Shown here in pieces: positions 24,146-33,066 of a stretch of 64,000 nt of DNA. Origin of the DNA: Helichrysum umbraculigerum (taxonomy: Eukaryota; Streptophyta; Magnoliopsida; Asterales; Asteraceae); NCBI GenBank assembly GCA_949592205.1, contig CATIUR010000001.1, positions 76,340,059 through 76,404,058 of the forward strand, in the 5' to 3' direction. The notes below the pieces were generated by a model, which worked only from the letters and a program-made list of their open reading frames with translations, was not told where the DNA came from and did no database searches. The position numbers and the translations under genes are program-made. Numbering within the stretch: position 1 is the first letter of the stretch; each line of letters opens with the position of its first letter.

Positions 24146-24253
24146 ATGGAAAGCCTTCTGACAGACGATTACCTGTCAGATAACGACCAAGTCAATGATG
24201 AACAAATCCAGTACACATATCACGATGAAGATATCGATCCTATGGAAAATTGA
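24146..24253 (+). CDS. Small acidic leader ORF of element B
   Basis: ATG at 24146 opens a 35-residue acidic ORF rich in Asp, Gln and Asn. Its TGA (24251-24253) overlaps by one base the ATG of the next ORF (24253). Either two coupled ORFs or one ORF broken by a 1-bp change. I recognise no domain and cannot assign a function. Confidence that it is translated is low. Confidence 0.3.
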   Translation: MESLLTDDYLSDNDQVNDEQIQYTYHDEDIDPMEN

Positions 24254-24600
24254 TGAATGAAAACCTCGAAAACCCCAACTTTGGATTGGTCAACATCGAA
24301 GAGTACGAAAGAGTACGAGATCAGGCCGAAGACTTAGATGGCCGCAACTGGGAATTGAAACTGAGATGCAAGCTCTACGACATGGAGCTGAGAATTCTGA
24401 GGAGATTCTTCTTCGAAAGAAACCGGGATCAGATCCTCTACTGCAAGGAAGTGGCCACAAACCTGTACTACCGAACAACCACCTGGTTTAAAGGGATGTA
24501 CCGACAAGCAGTTGAAGATGCTTTGGTTTACCATGCGCCTCCACGATACCAAGACCTACTCGAAGCTCGTTACTATCCTCATGACTTAGACCTCGAATAG
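24253..24600 (+). CDS. 115-residue ORF of element B, unknown function
   Basis: Starts at ATG 24253 and runs 115 residues without interruption. It is charged and helix-prone, with the segments NIEEYERVRDQAEDLDG and ELRILRRFFFERNRDQ, aromatic and arginine residues in the middle, and an acidic end. It lies where gag would begin in a Tekay-like element, after the leader repeats, but I see no capsid domain, zinc knuckle or signal peptide. It could be a gag remnant or an accessory ORF kept by a non-autonomous family. Confidence 0.4.
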   Translation: MNENLENPNFGLVNIEEYERVRDQAEDLDGRNWELKLRCKLYDMELRILRRFFFERNRDQILYCKEVATNLYYRTTTWFKGMYRQAVEDALVYHAPPRYQDLLEARYYPHDLDLE

Positions 24601-25333
24601 ATCAATGATAAATATAACCTCCATGTATAGCGGTTAGCTATGTATGAAATAGGTCGTACTAAGAACCTCTAATCAGATGGGTATACTAAAATCCCATCCA
24701 ATTTTGTATAACCCTGATATCAGTCCGGATGTGATAATTCCCAGCACCTTTTGTAAAACCTAACTCTTGTAATCTTTTGAACCCGTTTGTTAAATGGTTA
24801 CAATTCCATTACTTATACTATCTATCGACCCATCATGTATTGACCTACCTTTTATTATATATACAACCGTGATAATCGTATTCTTCGTGCTTCTCTCCTA
24901 TTCTTGTCATACACACGGCGAGAAGGAACAACCGATCACCGTAAATCGAACTTAACGCTATCCATACTACCACCATTGATACTTCATCCACTAAGGCGCG
25001 TTACATCGACCGTTCACATGTTCCTTTCACTCGCTCTTATCATCATACAGGCAACTGCCAATTAAATTGGCCAACCACAACACTCACGTTCTAGAATGTC
25101 CTTCCAACGACTGAACTGAATTCAACGACTTACGCACACCTCGAATTCAATTTTGACCACACTGATTTCCACTGGATTAGTAATGTGAGACCCAAATGGA
25201 ACTGGAATAAACCTATATAAGATTTAGAACAAAACATTTTTCCCAACAAGTTTTCAAAACGTAATCATTTTACAAAAATCCTTTACATAACAAAATTTCA
25301 ACAAAATTTACAACGACCGTAACCCTAAATGTA

Positions 25334-25373
<40 letters not shown>

Positions 25374-26232
25374 GTTACTATTATTATCATTTATTATAGT
25401 TATTTTATTTTCGATTATTACTTATCGAACCCAACTTCCAAATGGATTTTCGTCGACTTAGGTATCAACCGATTAACGCCTAACAACATTTTTCATAAAA
25501 CTGAAAAATGTACAAAACTTTTAAAACTCATAAAATGCTAAAACTAGAGACGATTTAGACCCCTTCTAATTTGCATGCTGGAAAACTATAAAACTTTAGC
25601 ATTTAAACACACTTTCCTGGAAGAATCATTTTACTAAAATAAATACCACGTATGAAATGGTAAGACCCCCCATAAACAATTTCATGATGAACACTAACCT
25701 GCAATTGTGAGGAACCGACGCTATCCCTTTTACCTACTCACCTTAGACCACATAAACCTACGATTTTGATCTAGGTACTCGAAAACACGATAACAGCTCA
25801 CACCTCATAACAAATGCACGACCTCTAAGGAATATTACACGTCGAAAATGCGTCTGTAACGATGTAGGTTAAACATAACCCATCGATTTACTCACGATTA
25901 CACTCGAAAATGATTGGAATATTTCCCCGCCATACCTATACGAAACTGGATACCTTGTCATGGTTATTCACTATTTGGATTCGCAGGTTAACATCAAAAG
26001 TCAGAACCTTCTTTTCTCTCTCTCCTTTTCTTTAATACCTCCCGCCTACCATTTAATATCCTAAATACTACCTTAGGTTTTAAACACTCAATGGAATTAA
26101 AGAACGACTGACTTGCGATAACACCCGTAAAAGTTATATCTTAATTCACGTACTAGTGTCCTATATATAACATTTGAAAATCACGTCTATCATGAAAACA
26201 TGTCCTAACATGGAACAACCATTTAATAAGAA
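24601..26232 (+). other. Element B non-coding internal stretch
   Basis: Holds a segment shared with element A (24720-24900 against 18050-18230) and a TTA microsatellite (about 25336-25373). The isoleucine-run ORF over the microsatellite is an artefact. I see nothing else. Confidence 0.5.
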
Positions 26233-26856
26233 ATGACCGACCACTTCATCCACAACCACATGTCAGACGACGATCAACTCCGTGAGGAACGGACGATGTT
26301 TCCTTACCCCCTCACGTTGGATAACGACACTGAACCTCTAAAAGACGAATCCATAAAGCCAATGACAACACCTACACTGCCTACTGTCAAGGGAACTATT
26401 GAAATAACTCGAACAAGTTCCACTCCTAACTTCACCACTAATGACCTTGTTACTGCTACTTTAGCCGACCTCTCATTCACTAAGGATATGCTTGTTACTG
26501 ATGATGCCAACACTGAAAGCACTCAACATACCAATACCGATATGACTCTTAACACCTTACGCAAACAACTAGCCGATGCTCAGGAAGAGATCGCTGATCT
26601 CCGTGAATACATTGAACAAAACAATGTACACCTTCTCAACCATGGCACCCGCCCGATTTCAATAGAAAACACACTAGGAAAACTACTGCTACTTCAACCA
26701 ACAATTCAAAGTACCAACTCTTTGGTTGATAAACCAATATCACAGACAACCTTATCAGGTACTCCTACCGAAAAGGATGCCGAAATTCAAATGACAAACT
26801 TTAAGAGGAATCCGGGAGAAAATCCCGATACCGACTTTACTCAGCCTGAAGCTTAG
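26233..26856 (+). CDS. 207-residue acidic ORF of element B, unknown function
   Basis: ATG at 26233. The product is acidic and threonine-rich, with a candidate coiled coil at about residues 105-135 (LRKQLADAQEEIADLREYIE). There is no zinc knuckle, protease or RT motif. Copia-1 is inserted 85 bp after the stop; beyond it the element resumes at 32460 with a zinc-knuckle relic. The position suggests a Gag-related or accessory protein of a non-autonomous element. No stop interrupts 207 codons, which argues weakly for recent use. Confidence 0.45.
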   Translation: MTDHFIHNHMSDDDQLREERTMFPYPLTLDNDTEPLKDESIKPMTTPTLPTVKGTIEITRTSSTPNFTTNDLVTATLADLSFTKDMLVTDDANTESTQHTNTDMTLNTLRKQLADAQEEIADLREYIEQNNVHLLNHGTRPISIENTLGKLLLLQPTIQSTNSLVDKPISQTTLSGTPTEKDAEIQMTNFKRNPGENPDTDFTQPEA

Positions 26857-26941
26857 AGGGCGAAAATTGTTCAAGCCAACACTACCGAATTCCAATCGAG
26901 AAATTTCAAAGGCCGCAAACCCCTTTTGCTCTCTATGTAAC

Positions 26942-27350
26942 TGTTAGTACATGTTTAGTGTCTGTCAGTTGGTCTAGCTCGTAGTTTGTAATTAGAATTA
27001 GCATTCCTGACTCCTGCGACGTAGCGTGCAACGTCGCAGGTGCGACGTCAGGTTTTGGGCCTGCGACGTAGTCTACGTCGCATGGGCTTGGGCCTGCGAC
27101 GTAGCGTGCGACGTCGCAGGTGCCAGATTTTGTATAAATTCGTTTTACGTTTTCTGTTTTAGGGTTGACGAAACCCTAAATGCAATTAGTCGAAATCTCT
27201 GTAATCTGACCGATTATTACTGAATATAATACGTTTCGTTTGATATTCATTGCGTATTGTTATTCGTGTGATTGTTTGATTAGTCAATTGTTGTTTCCGC
27301 CATCAATTGATTGACTCGGTTCGTACTAGATCCAAGGTTAGGGACAAACA
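26942..27350 (+). repeat. Copia-1 5' LTR with three GCGACGT hairpins and TATA box
   Basis: Hairpin-forming pairs lie at 27013-27040 and 27093-27120 (CCTGCGACGT with ACGTCGCAGG) and 27062-27082 (TGCGACGTA, 3-bp loop, TACGTCGCA). A TATAAATT box follows near 27133. The 3' LTR repeats all of this (hairpins 32117-32224). Confidence 0.9.
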
Positions 27351-28473
27351 GCCATTCTTTATACTCTTTAGTATTAAAGAAAACGCAAGGTTGCTACATT
27401 TTTAAAATAGACGTTGAAGTTGTGTCTGTAAACAACTTGGGATATGATAGTACATCGGGTGACATGCACAAAATGGAATTTTAAGGTTTATCTTGAATGT
27501 GTCAGTAGGTTTATCTGACACACTTAAAACAGTTTTTATCTAAATTATCTTCATCATACGATGTATTGGTAGGCATGGTACACACCGGTCTCTGAGATAT
27601 TAAGAAGTAATTTAAATACTTGTCTATTACTTTGAGAAAAATGTTATATGATGTATGACATAAGTCTTAATTGATAAATGGAAGTACTATCATACACTGT
27701 CATAATTATGTAAATGTAAAATGGGCATATAGTGATAATATGATTATTCGCCTAACTAATGGTGACTATTGTTGTACTCACATACAGACCTGAATCCATT
27801 AGTTATGCAAATAGTCTCAAACTTGTTATGTTCATACTAAGGGACCCTCTGTTGTACTTTGTACAGATCTGGGGCCACTAGTATCTTCATAGTCGGTTTG
27901 ATGTATGCCTAAATATAAATATCAAGTGTATGTTACGAGAAAACCGAGATAAACTTGGTCTTGTAATCTCTACCTTGTGTGAATATGCAGTGTTTGTTTT
28001 ACTGAAGTTTATCAGTATATCATATAATAGGTCTCTCAAAATTAATATTCATACTCACAATAAAAGTTTAACTCACAGACACGGATGTAACGTGTTTAGG
28101 TGGTCAAACAATACCAATAATCGTTTTTGAAATAATTTTTATAACAGGTGTTTTAAATGTGCCACGTAAATTTAAAGTGGACAAATATACTAATGATCGA
28201 AATAACACTTACTATTCCTAATAAATGCATGTTATTCCGATATGATCCCTAATCAGACAACTCAACTCCGTCACCAAAAATAGAGTGTTAGTTATTTTAT
28301 TTTGTTTATTTTTTACTTTTTGTAAAATTAAAGAAAATACCAAAAAGATTTTTTAGTTTTATGCTTTATTTTTATTCTGTGTTATTTTTCCCAAGTCACG
28401 AGTTATTTGGAAATTATTTGCTAAAATAACGAGTAAACGGTTTGAAAATGTCAAAATTGCATCAAAACTGCTC
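27351..28473 (+). other. Copia-1 internal non-coding segment
   Basis: Co-linear with 38808-39900 of Copia-2 (shared 'gccattctttata', 'gatatgatagtacatcgggt', 'cagacacggatgtaac'). It normally lies downstream of gag or pol. No ORF. Confidence 0.65.
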
Positions 28474-29250
28474 TATGCGACGTCCAGCTCTACGTCGCCT
28501 GCGACGTCCCAGCCTACGTCGCACATAGGGTTAGACTATATATAGTCTCGACTGCGACGTAAACCGTCACACTATTCACTATTCACGTGCGACGTAGCCT
28601 GCGACGTACCAGTGGCGATTTGCGACGTAGCAATTTTCGAGCAATTTTCGTGATTTGTAGCTGTTTTCATTCCGATCTACTTACGTACCTTTGATCTACT
28701 CGTTATTCCGCACACTTAGGTACCGATTTTACCATTTTTAACCGTGTATATTATGTTTAATTGCTATGTATGTATTACGGGTTCAAAGGGTTTCGGGTTT
28801 CGGATAAATTAGGTGGTCTATCGTGTAATTTACTGGTTATAAATCATGTTTTCGTGATCACCATCGTTAGCCGCACCTTGTAGTGCGTTTGATTTTGAAA
28901 ACCCCTAAATTCGAGGGTTAGGGTTTCTGGGTTGGGGACGCCTGTTCGTCAGTGCGACGTACGCTGCGACGTCGTGGCCTACGTCGCTTTAATTAATTAT
29001 TATTAATTTCCTACGTCGCCCTTCCCTACGTCGCTTTTACTGCGACGTCCGATGCGACGTACTCCTCTACGTCGCTATTTTAATAAAGTGATTAAATTCA
29101 CAATAAATTGCAAAATGCGACGTCCCCCTTGACGTCGCTCGAATTTTATGCGACGTCAGGCCTTACGTCGCTTTTCAATTTATTTTGAATTTTAGCGACT
29201 TACAGTTCTACGTCGCTCTGTGTTAATGCGACGTACGGGGCTACGTCGCT
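28474..29250 (+). repeat. GCGACGT / ACGTCGC word array in Copia-1 leader
   Basis: TGCGACGT and ACGTCGC alternate through about 780 bp, mostly as facing pairs 5-15 bp apart, densest at 28950-29250. The word is the one used in this element's LTR. Confidence 0.85.
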
Positions 29251-29297
29251 AGTTCCAGGGAATTTGAAAAGGTTTTGTTTAAAAATGTCACATTTTT

Positions 29298-29339
29298 TGC
29301 TAACCTTTTTCGAGTTGCAATCTGTTTCTGTTTTTGCAG
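29298..29339 (+). other. Candidate branch point and splice acceptor before the extra ORF
   Basis: TGCTAAC at 29298-29304, a T-rich tract and TTTTTGCAG ending at 29339, two bases before the ATG at 29342. This is the layout of a plant intron 3' end. The matching donor was not identified. Confidence 0.5.
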
Positions 29340-29341
29340 AT

Positions 29342-32005
29342 ATGGCTTTGATTTTTGAAGCTCGTCATAATACGGCTGCTTTCCTTACTGACACTTCTGA
29401 TAAAGCTGCACCGTATCGTCAGATGATCGCGTTTTTGAGACGTTCAAGGGTATTCCACGCTATTTCCGATAACACTATGGCGTTTGGAAATCTGATCAAC
29501 CCTTTTTGGAGAAACGCAACTGTCGTTACTGAAAACGACGTTAGACGATTGGTCTCTACCGTTCTGGGTACGGAGATCACTATTACAGAACAGAGCATTC
29601 GGGAACTTTTACAGCTGAATGATCAACCGGATATGCCTGTATGTTTTGATCATATTTTCGTTACCGGAGCTATGCAACGGATAGGTTATCCCGGGATTCC
29701 CTCTGATCAGTATAGAAAAGCGAATCTCACACGCGTCTGGAGATATTTGATGCATGTGATTATTGTTTGCTTGGGGAATAGGAAAGGTGGAACGGATGGG
29801 ATGAGCCGAAGTCTGGCTTCTGCTATGTTAGCGTTGGTATATAACAAGCCGTTCAACTTCTCGGGATTTATCTTCAGGGCTATGGTTGATAATGCAAATG
29901 CCGGGGATCAGAAATGGATTTTATATCCAAGATTTGTACAGTTGCACATCAATCGTCATCATCCGGAGCTTCAGGCACAGGGGGATATCGATCATCCACT
30001 GAAGATTTCACCGATGATGAGTCGGATTTTCACTATTTGTGCAGGGTATGAGAAAGGGGTCGAGGCACCAAGGGATGTTCCTTTATTCGGTGCTATTGTG
30101 GATGAAAATTATGTACCGCCCCCAGATCCTCAGTATATGGATGTTCCAGCACCACAGCAACCGCAGCAACCACTCATGAATGTTCCTGTTCAAGCTGCGG
30201 GGGAGCATGTGGAGGCTATTTTGGAGAACATTGAGCAGTTCGGGCACGTTGACTCGGACAATCCTGCATCTCATGAAACGGTTGAGAGTTCTGATTCTGA
30301 AGAACCGGTCAATGTAGGTCCTCAGGATGGGGGTCCGACGCCTGAGCACTCGGATGGTACTGTTCCACATCCCTCTGAGATGGAACGTATCAGGCTTTCC
30401 GATTCATTCAGATATCTGCGAATTCAGCGTCGGATCCGGGCAGGACGTAAGTATGTACCTCCAAGGGATAAGGGAAAACGTACACGTGACGGTGATGATC
30501 CTGCTGATGAGACTTATCGACCGAGTCGTCGTGTTCGTCGCTCTTCGTCAACACGAGCTCCAGTCAATCCACAGCAGCAGGATGCTTTTGAGATTCAACC
30601 GACTCCAGCTTTCATGCAAAAGATAATGGAAGATATGCAGCAGATGAAGCAAAAGCTGGAGGCTCAAGACGAGAAGATTGCTGAACAAGCTGCGTTGATC
30701 GAGGTCCAATCTAAGGAGCTTGAGGAAACGAAGCTTAGGGTTAATGTTTTGGAAGGCAGGTTACTTGCCTCGGGGGAGTCTGGGTCTGGGATACCCACTT
30801 TAGAGTCAAGTGAACCTGCGTCTGTAAATCCCAACCCTGTAATTGAAAATGTTAATGAAAATATTTCTCTTTTGGATTATTTCTGTGTTGATGATATTCC
30901 AGGGCAACCGAGACCGCTGGCAGTTGATTACTCATTCGCTGACTTATCATTTATTCAGAGGATGGCCAGTGGAGTTGGCTCTGAGGAAGAAACAGAGAAT
31001 GTTTTTGAGATGAACGAGGATGTCTCGATTGAAGAAGAACAGTTGAATGCAGATGAAACGTATGATGATGCACATTCTGGGGAAGCTTATGATGATGCAC
31101 CAATTATAGAATCTGATTCAAGTGAAGACGAGAGTCCTGATAAAGTTCAACATGGAGAATCAAGTTCTGCTGCAACTCCAGCTTCGGAGACACAGGCACC
31201 GGACTCAGCAGCGAAGAAGTTAACTGTTGAAGAAAAGAGAGAGAGAAATAAGAAATGGTGGCCTAAGGGACGAAATCCAGTTCCTATTCCAGTTAAATGT
31301 CAAGTGTACCGGGTTAGTCGAAATTATACCGGTGTTATTAAAAGCTGGAAGTGTCAGAGGAATCTTTTCATGATTAAGAGAGAAGATGGAGTTCATTATT
31401 TCAGAATGCGTTTTGATAGATTGAGCACGTTGCCAAAAGGAGAGATTAATCGATTAGCTCAGCTTAAATTGATTAATCCTTTCGAGAATGATTATGCTGA
31501 GTTCATTCAGAGAAATTTACGTCGGGAAGTGTTATCGAAGAAATATTCGAAATTGAAGCCGACGTTGGGAACTTGGTTTACGTGGAAAAAGAAGATTGAT
31601 CCAGTCACCAGGAAGCCTTTGGTTAAAGTTCACTATTCGCCTGCTAAATGTTTGACTGAGATACCTCTGGAATCAGTTCCTTATTATTTTCTGAGAAGAC
31701 TTGTAAAATGGGAACTTGATCCACAGACTAGCGAAGCGGTTATTACTTTCGTTCCAGATTCTGAACCGTGGCCAGAAGTTGGAGGTATATGGAATTTGAG
31801 GCAAGCAACGTTTAGACTATATGATCCGATGAGTTTGATTAATTTTCATGAAAAAGATTTAAGAAAACTCTATGATAATCGGATTCGTGTTGGTCAGAAG
31901 AATGAATTCAACAGACGTTTAGCACAGCAGTTTTACAATGTTGTTACTGTTTGTGTGGCTAATGGAATTCATGCAGACGGCCAGTTTCCTGCGGGCTGGG
32001 TTTAA
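29342..32005 (+). CDS. Extra ORF of Copia-1, 887 residues, intact, unknown function
   Basis: ATG 29342 is preferred over upstream in-frame codons because a splice-acceptor-like site ends just before it. Residues 1 to about 250 resemble, from memory, ORFs in Asteraceae copia elements that databases often label as longin-like (start ALIFEARHNTAAFL; later NPFW and YPRFVQLHINRHH). A proline- and glutamine-rich linker follows, then a basic patch near 355-400, a coiled coil at about 421-476, an acidic segment near 555-615, and a basic, aromatic C-terminal domain from about 636 (KKWWPKGRNPVPIPVK) to the end. No protease, RT, integrase, zinc knuckle or membrane segment was seen. It has no stop or frameshift, in a young insertion. 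The label longin-like is doubtful; function is unknown. Confidence 0.75.
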   Translation: MALIFEARHNTAAFLTDTSDKAAPYRQMIAFLRRSRVFHAISDNTMAFGNLINPFWRNATVVTENDVRRLVSTVLGTEITITEQSIRELLQLNDQPDMPVCFDHIFVTGAMQRIGYPGIPSDQYRKANLTRVWRYLMHVIIVCLGNRKGGTDGMSRSLASAMLALVYNKPFNFSGFIFRAMVDNANAGDQKWILYPRFVQLHINRHHPELQAQGDIDHPLKISPMMSRIFTICAGYEKGVEAPRDVPLFGAIVDENYVPPPDPQYMDVPAPQQPQQPLMNVPVQAAGEHVEAILENIEQFGHVDSDNPASHETVESSDSEEPVNVGPQDGGPTPEHSDGTVPHPSEMERIRLSDSFRYLRIQRRIRAGRKYVPPRDKGKRTRDGDDPADETYRPSRRVRRSSSTRAPVNPQQQDAFEIQPTPAFMQKIMEDMQQMKQKLEAQDEKIAEQAALIEVQSKELEETKLRVNVLEGRLLASGESGSGIPTLESSEPASVNPNPVIENVNENISLLDYFCVDDIPGQPRPLAVDYSFADLSFIQRMASGVGSEEETENVFEMNEDVSIEEEQLNADETYDDAHSGEAYDDAPIIESDSSEDESPDKVQHGESSSAATPASETQAPDSAAKKLTVEEKRERNKKWWPKGRNPVPIPVKCQVYRVSRNYTGVIKSWKCQRNLFMIKREDGVHYFRMRFDRLSTLPKGEINRLAQLKLINPFENDYAEFIQRNLRREVLSKKYSKLKPTLGTWFTWKKKIDPVTRKPLVKVHYSPAKCLTEIPLESVPYYFLRRLVKWELDPQTSEAVITFVPDSEPWPEVGGIWNLRQATFRLYDPMSLINFHEKDLRKLYDNRIRVGQKNEFNRRLAQQFYNVVTVCVANGIHADGQFPAGWV

Positions 32006-32045
32006 AGAAGATTTTTGAAGACCAAGCTGAAGACACGGGGGAGTT

Positions 32046-32454
32046 TGTTAGTACATGTTTAGTGTTTGTCAGTTGGTCTAGCTCGTAGTTTGTAATTAGA
32101 ATTAGCATTCCTGACTCCTGCGACGTAGCGTGCAACGTCGCAGGTGCGACGTCAGGTTTTGGGCCTGCGACGTAGTCTACGTCGCATGGGCTTGGGCCTG
32201 CGACGTAGCGTGCGACGTCGCAGGTGCCAGATTTTGTATAAATTCGTTTTACGTTTTCTGTTTTAGGGTTGACGAAACCCTAAACGCAATTAGTCAAAAT
32301 CTCTGTAATCTGACCGATTATTACTGAATATAATACGTTTCGTTTGATATTCATTGCGTATTGTTATTCGTGTGATTGTTTGATTAGTCAATTGTTGTTT
32401 CCGCCATCAATTGATTGACTCGGTTCGTACTAGATCCAAGGTTAGGGACAAACA
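32046..32454 (+). repeat. Copia-1 3' LTR
   Basis: 409 bp, TGTTAGTACATG to GGGACAAACA, with about three differences from the 5' LTR. Followed by the duplicated GTAAC. Confidence 0.92.
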
Positions 32455-32469
32455 GTAACCAACATCACG

Positions 32470-33061
32470 ATGGACCCTGCCTCAAACCTTGCAAACGATG
32501 CAAAAATTTTTGGACACCAAATTGAGACCTGCAAATTTCCTCCTAGAGGTACCGACTCGAACGGACAGAGAGTTTGTTACGAGTGTAAAAACACGGGACA
32601 TTACAAAGTTGTTGTCAACTACTGACGATCAAGGGTAACAACAAAAGGAAAAGCAATCGTGTCGAGACCATTACAGACAACATCAGTGAGACCGACTTTG
32701 ACCCGAATACTACTACGGGTACGTCTCTACACAATAACTTGATTTCTATACGACATCGATGGAGTCGCTCCATCTACAACCCTACTGACTATCACAGACC
32801 TTGTGAACAACTGTCTAGGCTACTAGCACATAAAGTAGCTACTCTATGGTCACCGTCTGACCAACTGTCTGACCCAGTCCTTTGTACATAATGGTCAACC
32901 ACATCCAAACTTTCCCTCCTCCCTTCCTTATTAAACATTTGAGCTTTCGCTTAACAAGAGGAGGAAGGCCACACAATCCAGACGTTACATCAGATGATAC
33001 GATCACACCGACTACCACTTCGAAACAAATTTCGGGACGAAATTCCCTTAACAATGGGAGA
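32470..33061 (+). pseudogene. Element B gag zinc-knuckle and protease relic
   Basis: From ATG 32470 a 51-residue ORF ends in a damaged zinc knuckle: CYECKNTGHYK is followed by Val and Asn where the last Cys should come, then TGA at 32623. Other frames carry weak protease-like traces (DFDPNTTTGTS, compare QDPDIDTGTF in element A). The end reads 'tttcgggacgaaattccctt', the typical stretch before the polypurine tract and 3' LTR of Tekay/Del elements. So B has a Tekay Gag tail joined to its 3' end with pol deleted. Confidence 0.6.
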
Positions 33062-33066
33062 ATGTA

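Larger units (their letters stand above)
26942..32454 (+). mobile_element. Copia-1: young Ty1/copia derivative carrying only an extra ORF
   Basis: LTRs of 409 bp (26942-27350 and 32046-32454) differ at about three positions and are flanked by GTAAC (26937-26941 and 32455-32459). No primer site follows the left LTR: the next base begins a segment (27351-28265) homologous to the region downstream of gag in Copia-2 (38808-39900). The element has no gag, protease, integrase or RT, only the 887-residue ORF. A GGGGGAGTT polypurine tract precedes the 3' LTR (32037-32045). LTR ends resemble those of Copia-2 and Copia-3. Confidence 0.9.

Noticed and set aside
25329..25541. ORF starting with a long isoleucine run
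   Set aside because: The run is the TTA microsatellite; the rest has no recognisable feature.
27026..27223. Cysteine- and tryptophan-rich 65-residue ORF, repeated at 32130-32327
   Set aside because: It is a translation of the GCGACGT hairpins and TATA region of the Copia-1 LTRs.
28474..29250. Regularly repeated GCGACGT words resembling a CRISPR array
   Set aside because: The repeats are 7-10 bp, irregularly spaced and occur in both orientations inside a plant retrotransposon; there are no unique spacers of constant length and no cas genes.
29264..29341. N-terminal extension of the Copia-1 extra ORF
   Set aside because: The upstream start is TTG, and the segment overlaps the branch-point and acceptor-like sequence. 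ATG 29342 fits better.
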